Source of the DNA: Rhexocercosporidium sp. MPI-PUGE-AT-0058
Lineage: Eukaryota; Ascomycota; Leotiomycetes; Helotiales
Direction: 5' to 3'
Length of the DNA stretch: 64,000 bases
Assembly: GCA_020746875.1 (NCBI GenBank)
Contig: JAGTJL010000012.1
Span: 620,001 to 684,000, forward strand
Made by a program: the position numbers and the translations under genes. This document shows positions 34,717 to 46,153 of this stretch, piece by piece; the stretch's first letter is position 1, and every line of letters begins with the position of its first letter. The notes beneath the pieces were generated by a model. That model did no database searches. It was given only the letters and a program-made list of their open reading frames with translations, and was not told where the DNA came from.

Positions 34717-36677
34717 TCAAAGACCATACTCAGCAATAATCTTCTCTGCAGCTGTCTCTCCTACAAGATACGCCGTACTCTGAGTATGGTTGTTAGGCAA
34801 CAGCGGCAAGACACTCAAATCCACAACTCTGAGATTCTGCACCCCCTTGACACGGAAATCCGGATCGACGACAGCCCCTCCATCATCTTTCTTGCCCATA
34901 CGAGTCGTGCTACACATGTGCCACGAGCTGAACATGTTGCCCGTGCAATGATCCTACAACAAATCAGCAAATACCTTACGAATCAGAAGACAGTAGAGCG
35001 ACTCACCCAGATATCCTCATCCGAGCGACTCTTTGGGCATCCGATCATCTTGACCGTACTTTTTTTGAATACAGGAGCCTCTAGGTAATCCATCAATTTG
35101 CGCACACCTTCGATGAGGACCCTGCGATCATAGGGATGAGAGACGAGTCTAGGATCTGCTTTAGGCGCATCCAGGGGATCTGCGGAGTTCAAAGTGACCT
35201 CTCCATACGATTGAGGGTTCATCACGAAGGCGAGTGCTGTAAGGTAGCTATCCGTAGGCTGAAGTTGGTAATCACCTACGAAAAGAGGAGGTGTATGCTT
35301 GCAAGTGTTAGATGGAGAATTGTCGTGTACAGGGAGGTTGGAGATACCGTTGTTATTTCAAAAGTCGGTATAGTTGCCTTCTTCAGATGCTCTTGCGTGT
35401 ACCTGTCAAGGGCCTTGAACTCCTCGGATGCGTACACCGCGTCATTCTTGAACCACCCCATGGGGACAGAACCGTACAATGAGTTCATCATGCCGGTCCT
35501 GTCCTTGGTGTGCTGAGCTCTCGCGGCCGCAACTGCCTCTGCATCAGTCTCGAATGTCATCCTGTCGTTGGTACCGGGCTTTTGAAGGAGTGTCACTGTG
35601 GAAAACCCGTGGTCCTGCAAGTTCTTGCCAACTTCAGGTGATTCATGGATGAGTGTGATTCCGTGCTTCTTGAGTTCATCGGCTGGGCCAATTCCTGAAA
35701 GCATCAGAAGTTGGGGAGAATTCAGTGCCTTGGTCAGTCAGCATTTCCATCTCATAGTACTGTAAGCGAGAATCGACTTACTCCACCAGACAAGACTACA
35801 TCCTTCTTAGCAATAAATTCCTTGCCTTCGACGGTTTTGATGCCGGTAGCTTTCTTCCCATCCATCAAGACTCTAGCAACTGTCGAATTGAGTGCGAGGG
35901 TAAGGTTCGATGGAGCGTCCTGGAGATATGAAGAGGCAGTGGTCCTTTCTCCCTTGTAGGCACAGGTAGCACCCATTCCCATACCAATGGGATTTCCCGA
36001 GTTTACATCAGGATTAATACCCAGTCCAACCTCCTCGGCAGCCACGAAAACATCCCCGAGACCCTTCTCCCAGATGTCGGCATAGCTGAGGTCGAGCGGA
36101 CCAGTGGTTCCATGATCTAAATCGCCAATCAAAGGCCATGTCATAAATTGGAACCGAAAGATGGATCACTCACCCTCTGCTTTTGGATTGATGTATTTCT
36201 GATGCTCTTCGGGAATCTCAACATGATATCTCTCGATCTTCTTGAATCTCTCCTTCACGTTCTTCCATTCCCAGGCATCATCGCCGACTTTTCTCGCCCA
36301 CTCGTTGAAGTCCTCGTCCGCACCTATAATCCAGCAAGAGAAGTTGATAGCCGTACTTCCGCCAAGTCCCTTACCACGAGAGTAGTCTATTTCTTGGCCT
36401 TGCAAGTGTGTTTGGGGTGTTGTTTTGTAGCCCCAATTGAGACCAGGTTGAGCGAAAGCCAAGTTAAATCGGTCAGCTGGGACGAGATACGCGGCGTCTT
36501 TGTTATCCCCGCCAGCTTCGACGAGTAAGACAGAGGGTTTGGACGGCGTTTTGGCGAGTCGAGTAGCGACAGCACAGCCAGACGGACCAGCTTAGTCACG
36601 AGTCAAGAGAGATCGGGGTTTATCTATTTTTGAAGTGACTTACCTCCAACCACGATGAAATCGTACTGGGACGACAT
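34717..36677 (-). CDS. GMC-family FAD-dependent oxidoreductase
   Basis: Glucose-methanol-choline type flavoenzyme that oxidises an alcohol; the substrate cannot be read from sequence. Start at 36677: [20 protein letters not shown] spans the first intron and gives the FAD-binding GxGxxG motif, with LLVEAGG as the ribose-binding acidic end of strand two. [12 protein letters not shown] is GMC signature 1. Later come [21 protein letters not shown] (signature 2), and [12 protein letters not shown] near the C-terminus with the catalytic histidine. [16 protein letters not shown] holds the second active-site histidine and [12 protein letters not shown] closes the FAD domain. No signal peptide is visible, so it is probably intracellular, unlike secreted glucose oxidases. 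Four or five short introns interrupt it. Confidence 0.9.
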
Positions 36678-38716
36678 TCTGGGGATTATTAGACGAGAGC
36701 AAAAATTGAGTGATAAAAGTGATAAAGTGAAGAATATGGAACCCCCAATCTGGGCGTTCAAAGATGGGTGGTCTTATAGTCAAGTCGGCATAGCCATGTC
36801 GGGGAAGTCAAACATACACGCAGGAGCAATAAGAGCTGATGACTGGTCGATGCGCGAGTGCAGGAATAAGACTGCCCCCGTGTCAGCATGGACCCATACA
36901 ATTTTCTTGGAATTCCACACTTAGATACACAAACCTCGCCGATTTTCAGCTGGAAAGAGCAAAGCCAATAAGCCGACTCCTGGGAACGTACGTCTCGCGA
37001 GACGGCTGTAACAACGGTAAATGTCCCCTAGAGGACCACGGGATGGGAAAGATATGCTGGTCTGGGGATTTCGCGAGATCTGAGCTCTCTCTTTCCTGCG
37101 AGAGGGTATGTATCAAATCAGACGAACAGCAATGCCCCTCATTCTTTTAAAGAGAAGATCTCTGGTGTTGTATCCTGCCTGCATGCGCTGGACCCAAACG
37201 CGGGGTTGCGGGGAGGACGAACGAGCTTCGAGGCTGAAGACTAGAGGGCTTAGTGGGCCGCCAGTCAGGGACTACCGAACCTCGGGAAGCGTTTGCGGTA
37301 TGTTGACATGCAAATACCTAAACGAGCTGCTTCAGTACTAGAGACTTCTGATTCGTAGTGTAGATAAGAACCGAGTCGATTTTGCCAGTTTGATTGGTCT
37401 CGCCAGATAAGCGCCAATGATGATTGTGAGAAGCTTGGAATCAGCAGGGCCACTTCAAGGACCGGATAAGGGTACCGGTACCCTCACACTGGCATGCTTC
37501 AGAAGCTCAGGATGAGGGTCGTTCTTGCGGCTTCTGACGGCGGAAAGGATCTTTTATGGCTCTATCAGATGTATGATACCACCCAAGGACACCCAAGAGC
37601 GCCACCACACCACACAGCCTTTGATACATGATTGAGCATAAAATGAGAATTCCAAATGTCATATGAGTGGCTTAATGTCGGCCGTCGATGAGAGAGCATG
37701 CCGGCCTCTGTAGTGAGTATTTGACAACGTGGCTCGACTTAAAAGTAAGATGGTAAGAATTTGACCCGTACTGCTGAGTCTAGGATCCCAAAGCCGCCCT
37801 GAGATCGTAGCAAGATCCAAACAGAGTCAACATTGAAAGCGTCGAGTACATGCTTTGATATGGCTACTGAGTACTGCTCAAACACTACTTGAGCGACATG
37901 GTGAGCCTTGCATAGGGACAATCCCACCAGCGCTTGTGTAAAGAGCGACACTGAGATAATGGCTGATTCGTCATTGCACTGCACGGCAATGAAGGTAGAG
38001 CAAGGTCTCGATGTTGTTGATTCATAGCCTAGATGTGTCTAGAACATGTGAGTACACTGCTACTTTGCACCACGAGGACTCGCTGGATTCCGTTCAGTAC
38101 TCAAACCTTCCTTTGGCATTCAGCAGGCTGTGCATCTGCATATCATCACAAAATTTCTTGTAGGAAATGCGATCTCATACATAATTCAAGAAGTTGGCAA
38201 GTAGTTGAGCTAGCTACGAGCTTTTCTTTCTTATCAAATATCGACGTCTGTGTCTGCTCGGAGTGAGACATATACTCCAATAAGGCCAAAATCATGCGGT
38301 ATCGAGACACAGTGCCATCAAGCGGGGCATCTTGAATGCTTGCTTCACTCATATTTTAGTCTCAGATCCACTAACTGTAGCCCAATTCCCAACCGAACCC
38401 AATGGGAATGCTTTCGCTGAACGATGGTGTGTACGAGGAATCTTACACGTTGGCAGTGATTCCAAAGATACCCACTGTGAGAATTGAAGCCATTATGGGG
38501 GACTCACAGCTGTGTCCTGGGGTGATAGACTTTGGCAAAAGATAGCGGGTGATTATTGGGCTGGTGCCTTGCGAATTCTCAGCAACGTAGGCCAGCCATG
38601 TATCGTGATATCGTTCCCAAAAGGCCGCGAAGAGGTAGTTGAACGACAACATCATTGCCAGACTGTGGTTGAATGGGCCATGACGGTCTGTCAGGAGCAC
38701 TGCGGGACATCATAGT
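36678..38716. other. 2-kb intergenic region, no gene seen
   Basis: The stretch between the GMC oxidoreductase start and the VPS37 stop. Open frames on both strands (for example 37739-37984 and 38443-38700 on minus) lack domains and splice-consistent partners. Composition is normal, with no RIP signature. It may hold a decayed gene, but nothing can be named. Confidence 0.45.
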
Positions 38717-39576
38717 CTATCGCCACCCTCCCACACGGCCTTCATCCCATCTCTCTTTTCGTTCTTGACGTGAGTAGTAAACCTTCTTTGCTTCGCGGTA
38801 TCGTCTCACCCATTCTGAAGCCTCCCTCTCTGTGGCAGTCCCGCCATCCCCTTCAAGAAAGCTCTCCTCCAAGGCCCGGCATACCATCTCTTGTTCCTGC
38901 ATACCTTGGTTGAGGCGCTGGTATAGGGAAGACGGCGAAAAAGGGGCCAATGCACGATCCATATCCGACTGTTTCTGCCGCCATTGTCTCTCAAGGGCAT
39001 GTGTTGACAAAAGCTGAGCTTGGGCGGAGGATCGCAAGTGGGTAAGTCGTGCTTCCAACTCGTTGAGATGCGATGCAAGAGCGATATTTTCCGTCAAGGC
39101 AGCCTGCAGAGGCTCTTGCGATGCGGCAATCGAAGGGTGTGCAGTCGAGCTCGAGTGAGCAAGTGCTGCTAAGAGGGCAGGTTTTGCCAGCACGTCGGCC
39201 AAGTCCTGCTTGCTGGAAAGAAGTCAATTCATGATTCTGGAAGATGGAGTAACGTTACAAACGATTTATCCTCTAGTATCTTCGGCAGCCATTGCTCGCC
39301 AGGATCCCGCGTCTGTTGTGCATACTGCCCCTCACGCAATCGGGCCTGTTGTGAGGGCTGGGGATCTTCAGAGCTTCCGCCATAAGTACCGAGAGCTTCC
39401 TGGGTCTGGGTCTGTGGGGGAGGGGGCAGTGGTTGGCCCCCGGCCGGGGTACTATGACGACTGACCTCCTGACTGCTCGGCTTTGGCGGAGGTGCTGGAG
39501 GAAGATTGGGATCAAAAGATTGGGAGTTTCGATGTGGTTGGTAGGGTGGGTATGCTGCCGGTGAAGGAGAAGACAT
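38717..39576 (-). CDS. VPS37: ESCRT-I subunit VPS37 (Mod(r) domain)
   Basis: Component of ESCRT-I, with VPS23 and VPS28, in endosomal sorting of ubiquitinated membrane proteins. Start at 39576: the N-terminus is proline-rich and disordered (MSSPSPAAYPPYQP, PPAPPPKPSS). One intron (about 39213-39263) joins LPKILEDKS to KQDLADVLAKPALLAAL, the start of the Mod(r) coiled-coil domain, which continues NIALASHLNELEARLTHL, a long helix and RALEESFLEGDGG, ending EWVRRYREAKKVYYSRQERK before the stop. Length is about 270 residues. The leucine-rich helical core and the FL motif near the end fit the family; the fungal N-terminal extension is usual. Confidence 0.85.
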
Positions 39577-40097
39577 GCTGCTGGCTTGGCCGTTTGCAGA
39601 CCTGGAGTGAGGAGGAGGAGGGCGAATGGCGCAGATGGATGGGTGGATGGAGTATGGAGAGTAGGAGGGGTCCGCGCAGAGTTAGGAAGAAAAGTAATGG
39701 CAGAGGAGGCAGGTGACCCCAATACTTGTATACTTGTATGGAGGGAGGGTTAGTGACGCGCTCGGGGGTGGTGGCATGTCAACATCGAAGGGTCGGTGGT
39801 CAGCACTTTGAGGCCTGCCTGCCTGCCTGCCTGCTGCAGCTAGCTTCCGGTGATGCGGCGAATGCTCGAGTCGAAGGTCGATTATGAAGCCGAACAGTTG
39901 TGGGGCTACAGAAATGATGTATAGTATGTTGGGTTGGGGTTGGGTTGGGGTTGCATTGAGGTTGAGGTTGTTCGATGTGGATGTATGGATGTACAAGTAT
40001 GTATAGGTGTGGATGTGGATGTGGATGTGGGATGTCGAGGGGTAAAACGGGACCAGCCAAGCAAGCAAAGGTTGAAGGAAGAAAACCCACCCGAGCC

Positions 40098-40138
40098 TTG
40101 AGCCTTTGAGCCTTTGAGCCTTTGAGCCTTTGAGCCTT
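40098..40138. repeat. GAGCCTTT tandem repeat
   Basis: About five copies of an 8-9 bp unit (GAGCCTTT / GAGCCTT) in tandem, upstream of VPS37. It translates as a Leu-Lys-Gly-Ser-like run in spurious frames. Confidence 0.8.
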
Positions 40139-42627
40139 GTCCTCCAGGTCCTCCTCTCCTCTCCTCTCCTCTCTCCTCCAGTCGTCCCCTCCAGTCGTCC
40201 TCCCCTCGTCCTCCCCCCTGTCTTTCACACGTGCCTCTCTCTCTCTCTCTATCACGTGCCACACCCTCACGTGCCATCTCCCCCCCCCCCCCTTCTCTGT
40301 CTGCTGGCCAACCCGAACCTAAACCTGAACCTGAAATCCGCCCCCAATTCCGCCACCAAAGTCAATCTGAATCTGATTCGGAATCTGATTCTGCATCCGC
40401 ATCCGCATCCGAATCCCGTCTGTTTATGACGAGCCGGTTGCCTACTCTGCTACTTAGAAGTAAAAGTAAAGGGAGCCAGAACCTTATTATTCCACGCTCT
40501 CTTGTCACTTCACTCACTCACTACTTACATACAGTATTGACTGACTCTTCTTGTTCTGGTCTACTAAGACCGCTCCCTGGTGAGATCTTCAAAAAAGCAA
40601 ACAAGTAGAAAAGCAGACAGACCGGCCGACCGACCGACCGACCGCGGGGGCGGGTTCTGACGGCCAGTGTTCCATACCAGAAGTCTCGCCCTCCTCTCCC
40701 TTCGGCTTTTCCAGCCACATAAAAAGCCACAGAGCAGCGCACCTTCAAAAAGACCTCCAAAAAAACAAAAACAAAGATCTAGAGTTGATACCCTCATGGA
40801 AGTCGTGATTTGACGCCTCCGACTCGTGCGGCTGCTATGTACAGTCCAGTCCAGTACGGTATGGGGCAAAGGCCGCATGGCATCGCATGGCATGGCATCG
40901 CATCGCATCACATCGCAGATTCGCATGATGCCCGTCCTCGCTCGGTCTCAACTTCGGCTGCATCTCTTTGCGTTGCGCCGTAGAAAGACCGACTGATCAC
41001 CATCAGCCAAAGCCAAATTCTTCGACTGTGTATCGAGCTCGGCCTTGGCTTGGTAAAATGAGTGTCAATTCTCCGCCGATCGCAGCCATGGAGAAATTGG
41101 AAGGGGCTCTAACCTTTCTCCATCTGGACGAATGGGAACGGCTGGCTGATGAGAGGAGGAGGGATCATCTACGAAAGTTCCAGCAAAAGGGAGAAGATCG
41201 CTCGGCACCTGCGATTGCATCGTGTCTTGATATTGGCTAAAGGTTGACAAGATGAGCTTATATCAGCGCGGCAAGTATGATCTGGCACAGCACAGCACAG
41301 CACAGCACAGCATGGGAATTGGCATCAATTGGTCCTGTCGTGTTCCTGTCCTGTGCCTCGAGTTGGCCATGAAAAATGGTGTGCAGGTTGAGTCGAGAAT
41401 CGATTCAAATGTTTGCATCTGATGACTACGAAGTAGATACCAAAGTACTATGAGGTTGAGTAGGGAGGGTGGCGTTGAACGCTGACTGTTCTACGCGTCC
41501 CCCTTTCGCCTCAACCGCAACTGCACCACAATTCGATGACAACTTTGTCTCATTCTCAGTATGACCATGGACGATGTATCTATCAGTAACTCGTTAGTAT
41601 CAGTCTCCCAGCAAGACCTTCAGAGCTGGCGGGTGAGAAGCAAGTATCCTGGGAGAGGCCGATCGCCGTCAGTAGTATAGTATAGTACGGCACCAATCTA
41701 TAGCACCTACGCTATTTCATCATCTCGTCTCCAGTCTCCAGTCTCCAGATCCCCAGAAAGAGAGAGCATTTCTCCGCAACGGACCCTTTCTTTCTCCAGC
41801 ATGAACAGTAAGTGAGTGTACTTGCTCCAGAGTAAAAGAGAAAAAACTGGAACCTCTTCCCTCCTCCACTTTACTATTCCAGTATTACTTGTACTTGTAC
41901 CTCGCGCCTTGCTCTGCTCCACAAGACGATTCTGTACCGTGTGGCGGCGCTATCTCTTCATTCCCCACTAGCCTCCATATCAATCCTGCTTTGCTAGTCT
42001 CGTACCGTAGATAAGTACTTGTCGTTGTTCGTTCAAAGTCAGTAGTCAAGTACAGTACTGTACATACGGGGGTAGTCAGAGAGAGAGGGACCAAGTAAAA
42101 TTTGATGAAGTGGACTAAAAAGGGAACGAGGCAAGAGAATCAAGCAAAGCACAGTACGATGATCCATCCATTTATCACGACCGATGCAGGGCCGGATGGG
42201 CATCTCCATTCTGCGCATTCTCGGCCTCATTATCTCGAGTTTGTCCCCTTTGGGGATTTAACCAGGTGGGCCTCCTAACATTTTGCCGGTGGGTGGTGGG
42301 TGGTGGTGGCTGGCGGGTGGTGGTCTGTCTCTGGTCTGTCTCTCACACTGTCTGCACTCTGCACTCCACACCCACCAGAAGAACTAGAACTACCTAGAAG
42401 TACCAGAGCGGCCAGAACGCTGCCATTCCCCACCAAAGAATAAGGCCGTGTCCAATGGTTAGCAGGGGGAGGGGGAGATGATGCTGGGGGAGCCAGCGAC
42501 AAGGAGATAGCCAGGCCAGGGGAGAGAGAGAAAGAGGAGGAAGAGGGGGAGGATAGGAGAGGAGAGGCGAGGACAGGAGAGGAGCGAGGAAGAGAGATCA
42601 GATCAGATCAGGTCGGACCCAGGTTCA

Positions 42628-42682
42628 GGCTCATGCTCAGCATGCTCAGGATGCTCAGGATGCTCAGGATGCTCAGGCTCAA
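42628..42682. repeat. GATGCTCAG tandem repeat
   Basis: Imperfect tandem copies of ATGCTCAGG, some changed to ATGCTCAGC, in the spacer upstream of the F-box gene. Confidence 0.75.
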
Positions 42683-43719
42683 GCCCAAGGCTCGCTCGAC
42701 TCTGCTCCCTGCCCATACTGTACAGTACAGTACCCTCCCTATTCTATTCCACTTCAGTTAGACTTCTATTGGAATAATGCAACCCTGATTGATCTACGTA
42801 CCTACCTTCTACCCCCCTCCCTGCCTCCCCGTTCCCGTGCCCTGACCTGATTCTTTTGCTGCCCTGCTATTGCCGTGGACCGTACTATACAAGTGTAGTA
42901 GTACAGTACAGTACAGTACTGCTCTGGACTGCGCGCTGTTTGTATGTCTGTATTTATTTATGTACGTATGTATGTATGTATGTATGGATGGATGGATGGG
43001 TGCTGCTGAAGGGACAATACTTCCAAGTCCGTGCCCGTGCCCATGCCCATGCCCAAGCCCAAACCCAAACCACCTGCATCACCAAAACCACACTTACTTC
43101 TCTCTCCTCCTTCAACATACTCCTCCCCCACGACCAAACACCACTCTGCGATTACGACTACGACGACAAAGGACCATCATCCCCGATACGCCTGGCACCC
43201 CGAGACCTAACGGCTTTTCCTATCCCCTCTACAATTCCATCAAACATCAGCCTTCCACTGGCTGACCCAGACACATTTGAGCCGGACCCTGAGATTGGCT
43301 TCGTTTGATTGTTGATTGTCCCATCTCTTCCGAAAGTCAGTCGCTACCTTCGAATCTCCTCTCCTCCTCTCCTGGAGGATCCCAAGTCACACTCTGCCTT
43401 GCCTGGCTTTGTTGCGCATCTGTACTGGACTGTACCTCACCTCACCCATCCTCCTATCCTCGTCCTCGAATCCCACTCTCCGCTGGGCACGCCGCCGCGA
43501 CACTCCTCGACTTGACCTGGCTGTGGCCTGTCCTCTTCAGTCTCACGATGCATGAGCGTCGAACGTGCGACGACGTCTCTCAATCCATCGACGCCGTGTG
43601 CGCGACCCTGACGACCCTCCTGTGAAGAGCGTCGTCCCCCTCGATCCTGATATGCTTCATCAATCACAATTCACTTCACCCCTGCGACCGGATGGCATAA
43701 CGGCCAAACGTAGGACATC

Positions 43720-45444
43720 ATGGATCCCCTCCACATAACTGAATTCGCGTCGGAGCGATACTTCAGCAAACTCAGGCAGCTCAATGAGCCCTCCGACAAT
43801 GCTGCTTCCTCAGCAGAAGCCCCAGCGGCAGCTTCCACCTCTCCTCCGCTACCCACTGGCCCTACATTTACTCTACCGTTAGGACGACAACGGTCCCTCG
43901 ATAATGATCTCCCACCCCTTACTCTCAGACCCAGCGAGCAGAAGAAACGGTCGCTTGGTCATGATCTCACAGCATTACGAACCCAGCGCCGTCCAAGTTT
44001 TACCGGCTCATTTGGGAGATTGACCTCCAAAGTCACTGTTATTCATAAGATTCCTTCGATTGTTGAACATCGGGAGGAGATTCTGGCTGTAGATCCAGTC
44101 GCGGCCCAGAAGTATGTCATACCCTGGAAGATTGCACCTGGGCGAAGTGCTGACCGTTTTAGTCTCAACCTGAGTGACCTCTTTCTTGCTCTCCCGAACG
44201 AGCTTCAAGCTCAAATAATTGCTCCTCTCCCGATACATAGCGTCCTCACTCTACGACTAGTATCAAAGTCCTTTCACACCATTGTGACTCTGAATGAGTC
44301 GACAATTGCTCGCTATCATATTGCGAATAGCTTACCTACATATGCGTTGCGATTATACCCTTTGCCTGATCCCGCTTGGATCAACCTTCACTACCTATGT
44401 AGTATATGGCATCGACTACATGTTGCTGAGAAGCTATCGACAATGATCGCAGCACAAGCAACGAAGGAGATATTTCTCCGAAACACCGATGCGTTACGGC
44501 TGGAGTTCGAGCCACAACACAGGCGAATGCGTCAAAGATTGATGCCTCTCGTCTTCACACTTTTTCATTTCTTCGAAACATATCGAGACATTCACATTAA
44601 GCGCCTCGCAAGGGAACCCCCTTTGCGTCATCAGGCCTACACAATGAATCCCATCGAGGCCGAGGTTATGGCCATGTATGATGATCAGACACTTCTCAAA
44701 GTCCATCAGGTGTTTCCCCTAGTGGTCTCTTCTTTCTCTCGACGGTTACGACCACCGTCTTATGTTGGAACCCTGGAACGTTCGATCAAAGGTTATCTAA
44801 AGGACCGACCCGCGGACGAAGTCTACGCCACCATTCTAGCAGTTGGGGGACTCCGGCAAGCGCAAAGGTTCTGGGAGACGAAAGGATACAACGCTCGTCG
44901 TGCAGCAGTCGACACTTGGTACGGCTTCGTAACCAGAAGTCCCGTCGAAGCAGCCCCCAAGTCAAAGATGTCCCTAATTTCACATCTCGGCCGCAAGAAG
45001 TCCAAGCAAGCTGCAGAAGCCTCATCATCAGAGACAACCACCAACCACGACACCACGAGTTGCCGTGAATGGTTCTGCGTCAAGCCATCCTGCCAGGCTG
45101 CTCGCCGGCGGCATTCCACTGACAACCTCGTCTTCCACAGCAGTCTCGCGGCTGGACCTCCCATGAGCCCTCTTCCACGTGATCAGCTTCATCTCATGCT
45201 CCCAGATCTCCAACACCTATCGAACATCTGGATGCACACAGCCGAAGCCCTGATACTGGAACGGCAAATCGTACCCCGACCTCAAGACATCAAGCGGAAC
45301 ACCCAAGTTCTACTCGAGCTGATCCGGGACGATGGGACAGAGATGGACAACTGGACATCGGGAACCCCTTCCGACTCAACACGATTAAATATGAATATGG
45401 AACAGCAAGAGGGCATGGGAGCCCCCGGAGGCGTATCAGACTAG
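43720..45444 (+). CDS. F-box protein, 574 residues, intronless
   Basis: Probable substrate adaptor of an SCF ubiquitin ligase; target unknown. A single uninterrupted frame starts MDPLHITEFASERYF. An F-box lies at about residues 153-195: LFLALPNELQAQIIAPLP, then VLTLRLVSKSFHTIV, the usual LP.E....I...L ... L..V.K.F pattern that binds SKP1. Before it are Pro/Ser/Thr-rich disordered stretches. After it comes a large helical part (WHRLHVAEKLSTMIAAQA, LVFTLFHFFETYRDIH, RQAQRFWETKGYNARR) without a known repeat type. The tail is disordered and Gly/Gln-rich. It converges on the Abp2-like gene. Confidence 0.85.
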   Translation: MDPLHITEFASERYFSKLRQLNEPSDNAASSAEAPAAASTSPPLPTGPTFTLPLGRQRSLDNDLPPLTLRPSEQKKRSLGHDLTALRTQRRPSFTGSFGRLTSKVTVIHKIPSIVEHREEILAVDPVAAQKYVIPWKIAPGRSADRFSLNLSDLFLALPNELQAQIIAPLPIHSVLTLRLVSKSFHTIVTLNESTIARYHIANSLPTYALRLYPLPDPAWINLHYLCSIWHRLHVAEKLSTMIAAQATKEIFLRNTDALRLEFEPQHRRMRQRLMPLVFTLFHFFETYRDIHIKRLAREPPLRHQAYTMNPIEAEVMAMYDDQTLLKVHQVFPLVVSSFSRRLRPPSYVGTLERSIKGYLKDRPADEVYATILAVGGLRQAQRFWETKGYNARRAAVDTWYGFVTRSPVEAAPKSKMSLISHLGRKKSKQAAEASSSETTTNHDTTSCREWFCVKPSCQAARRRHSTDNLVFHSSLAAGPPMSPLPRDQLHLMLPDLQHLSNIWMHTAEALILERQIVPRPQDIKRNTQVLLELIRDDGTEMDNWTSGTPSDSTRLNMNMEQQEGMGAPGGVSD

Positions 45445-46153
45445 GGCAGGAAGGAAGAAAGCAGCATATTTACGGCGTTATATTCTGATACTTAGGGTTG
45501 GCTTGGTCGGCTCAATTTTCTGTATAATGGAGCGCAGCAGTTGCCTCAGCGCCGCCGATGGAGTTTTAAGGAAACTGGGCATTTTTGGGAATATAGATAT
45601 CATATAAGTTTCATCATGAAAATGAGAGCTCTCGCACATTGGATGCACTTTTAAACTCAGAATCCGAAGGAAACATCTGAAGACACAGTCAGATCTCAAA
45701 ATGAAAAACGACACCATTGTGTGTGTGTGTGTGTGTCCTGGTCCCAAAAATTCCCTCCCATGTATTCTGAACATAATATCACTCACTAGGTACCTACAAA
45801 CTCAAAACCCCCACGCCCGTTTTCGTAAAAAATCTCCAAATCCATTCTCGGCTTCGCCCAGCCAATTCATTCCATTCCATGCCTCCCAACACGCTTGATT
45901 GCAGCCCCTGGCTCCAATATCCCGTCATTATATTTAGCAAATACGAAGGTTTGTGAACAGGAAAAAGTACAATTGTAGTCAAGAGGGCAAGAAAATAGAA
46001 CGCCGCCAATTCGCCAGCCCAATTCGCCTCCCTGCCGCAGCCCGTCTACACCACCATTCTCTGGTTTATTCCTCCAACCAGCCCCATATTTTGTTCCGCT
46101 GTGTCAAAAAAGTGGTATCGTTCAATGAATTTGATCGGTCAATCAAGGGTATC
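45445..46153. other. Convergent 3' region, no gene seen
   Basis: About 710 bp between the stops of two convergent genes. It contains a (GT)n run at 45717-45735. Short frames show no domain. Probably 3' untranslated and terminator sequence of both genes. Confidence 0.5.

Larger units (their letters stand above)
39577..43719. other. 4.1-kb microsatellite-rich intergenic region
   Basis: No gene is supported between VPS37 (-) and the F-box gene (+). It holds many simple repeats: TTGGGG/TTGGG runs (39928-39952), GAGCCTTT repeats (40098-40138), CT-rich stretches with a C13 run (40140-40300), GACC repeats (40619-40642), AGCAC repeats (41285-41311), GATGCTCAG repeats (42630-42680), TATG and GGAT repeats (42958-42998) and Pro/His-coding pyrimidine tracts. 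Open frames here are repeats translated, not genes. The last part (about 42700-43719) may be the long 5' leader or promoter of the F-box gene. Confidence 0.6.

Noticed and set aside
29719..36677. Secondary-metabolite cluster (mpaB oxygenase plus GMC oxidoreductase)
   Set aside because: There is no backbone synthase, transporter or pathway regulator nearby, and the gene between them looks unrelated.
40137..40429. Proline/serine-rich proteins in the CT-rich stretch
   Set aside because: These frames are translated microsatellites on both strands, with no domain or splice structure.
42856..43308. A 150-codon plus-strand gene upstream of the F-box gene
   Set aside because: The frame consists largely of translated TATG, CCCATG and GGAT repeats and ends before the F-box start; an upstream leader is more likely.
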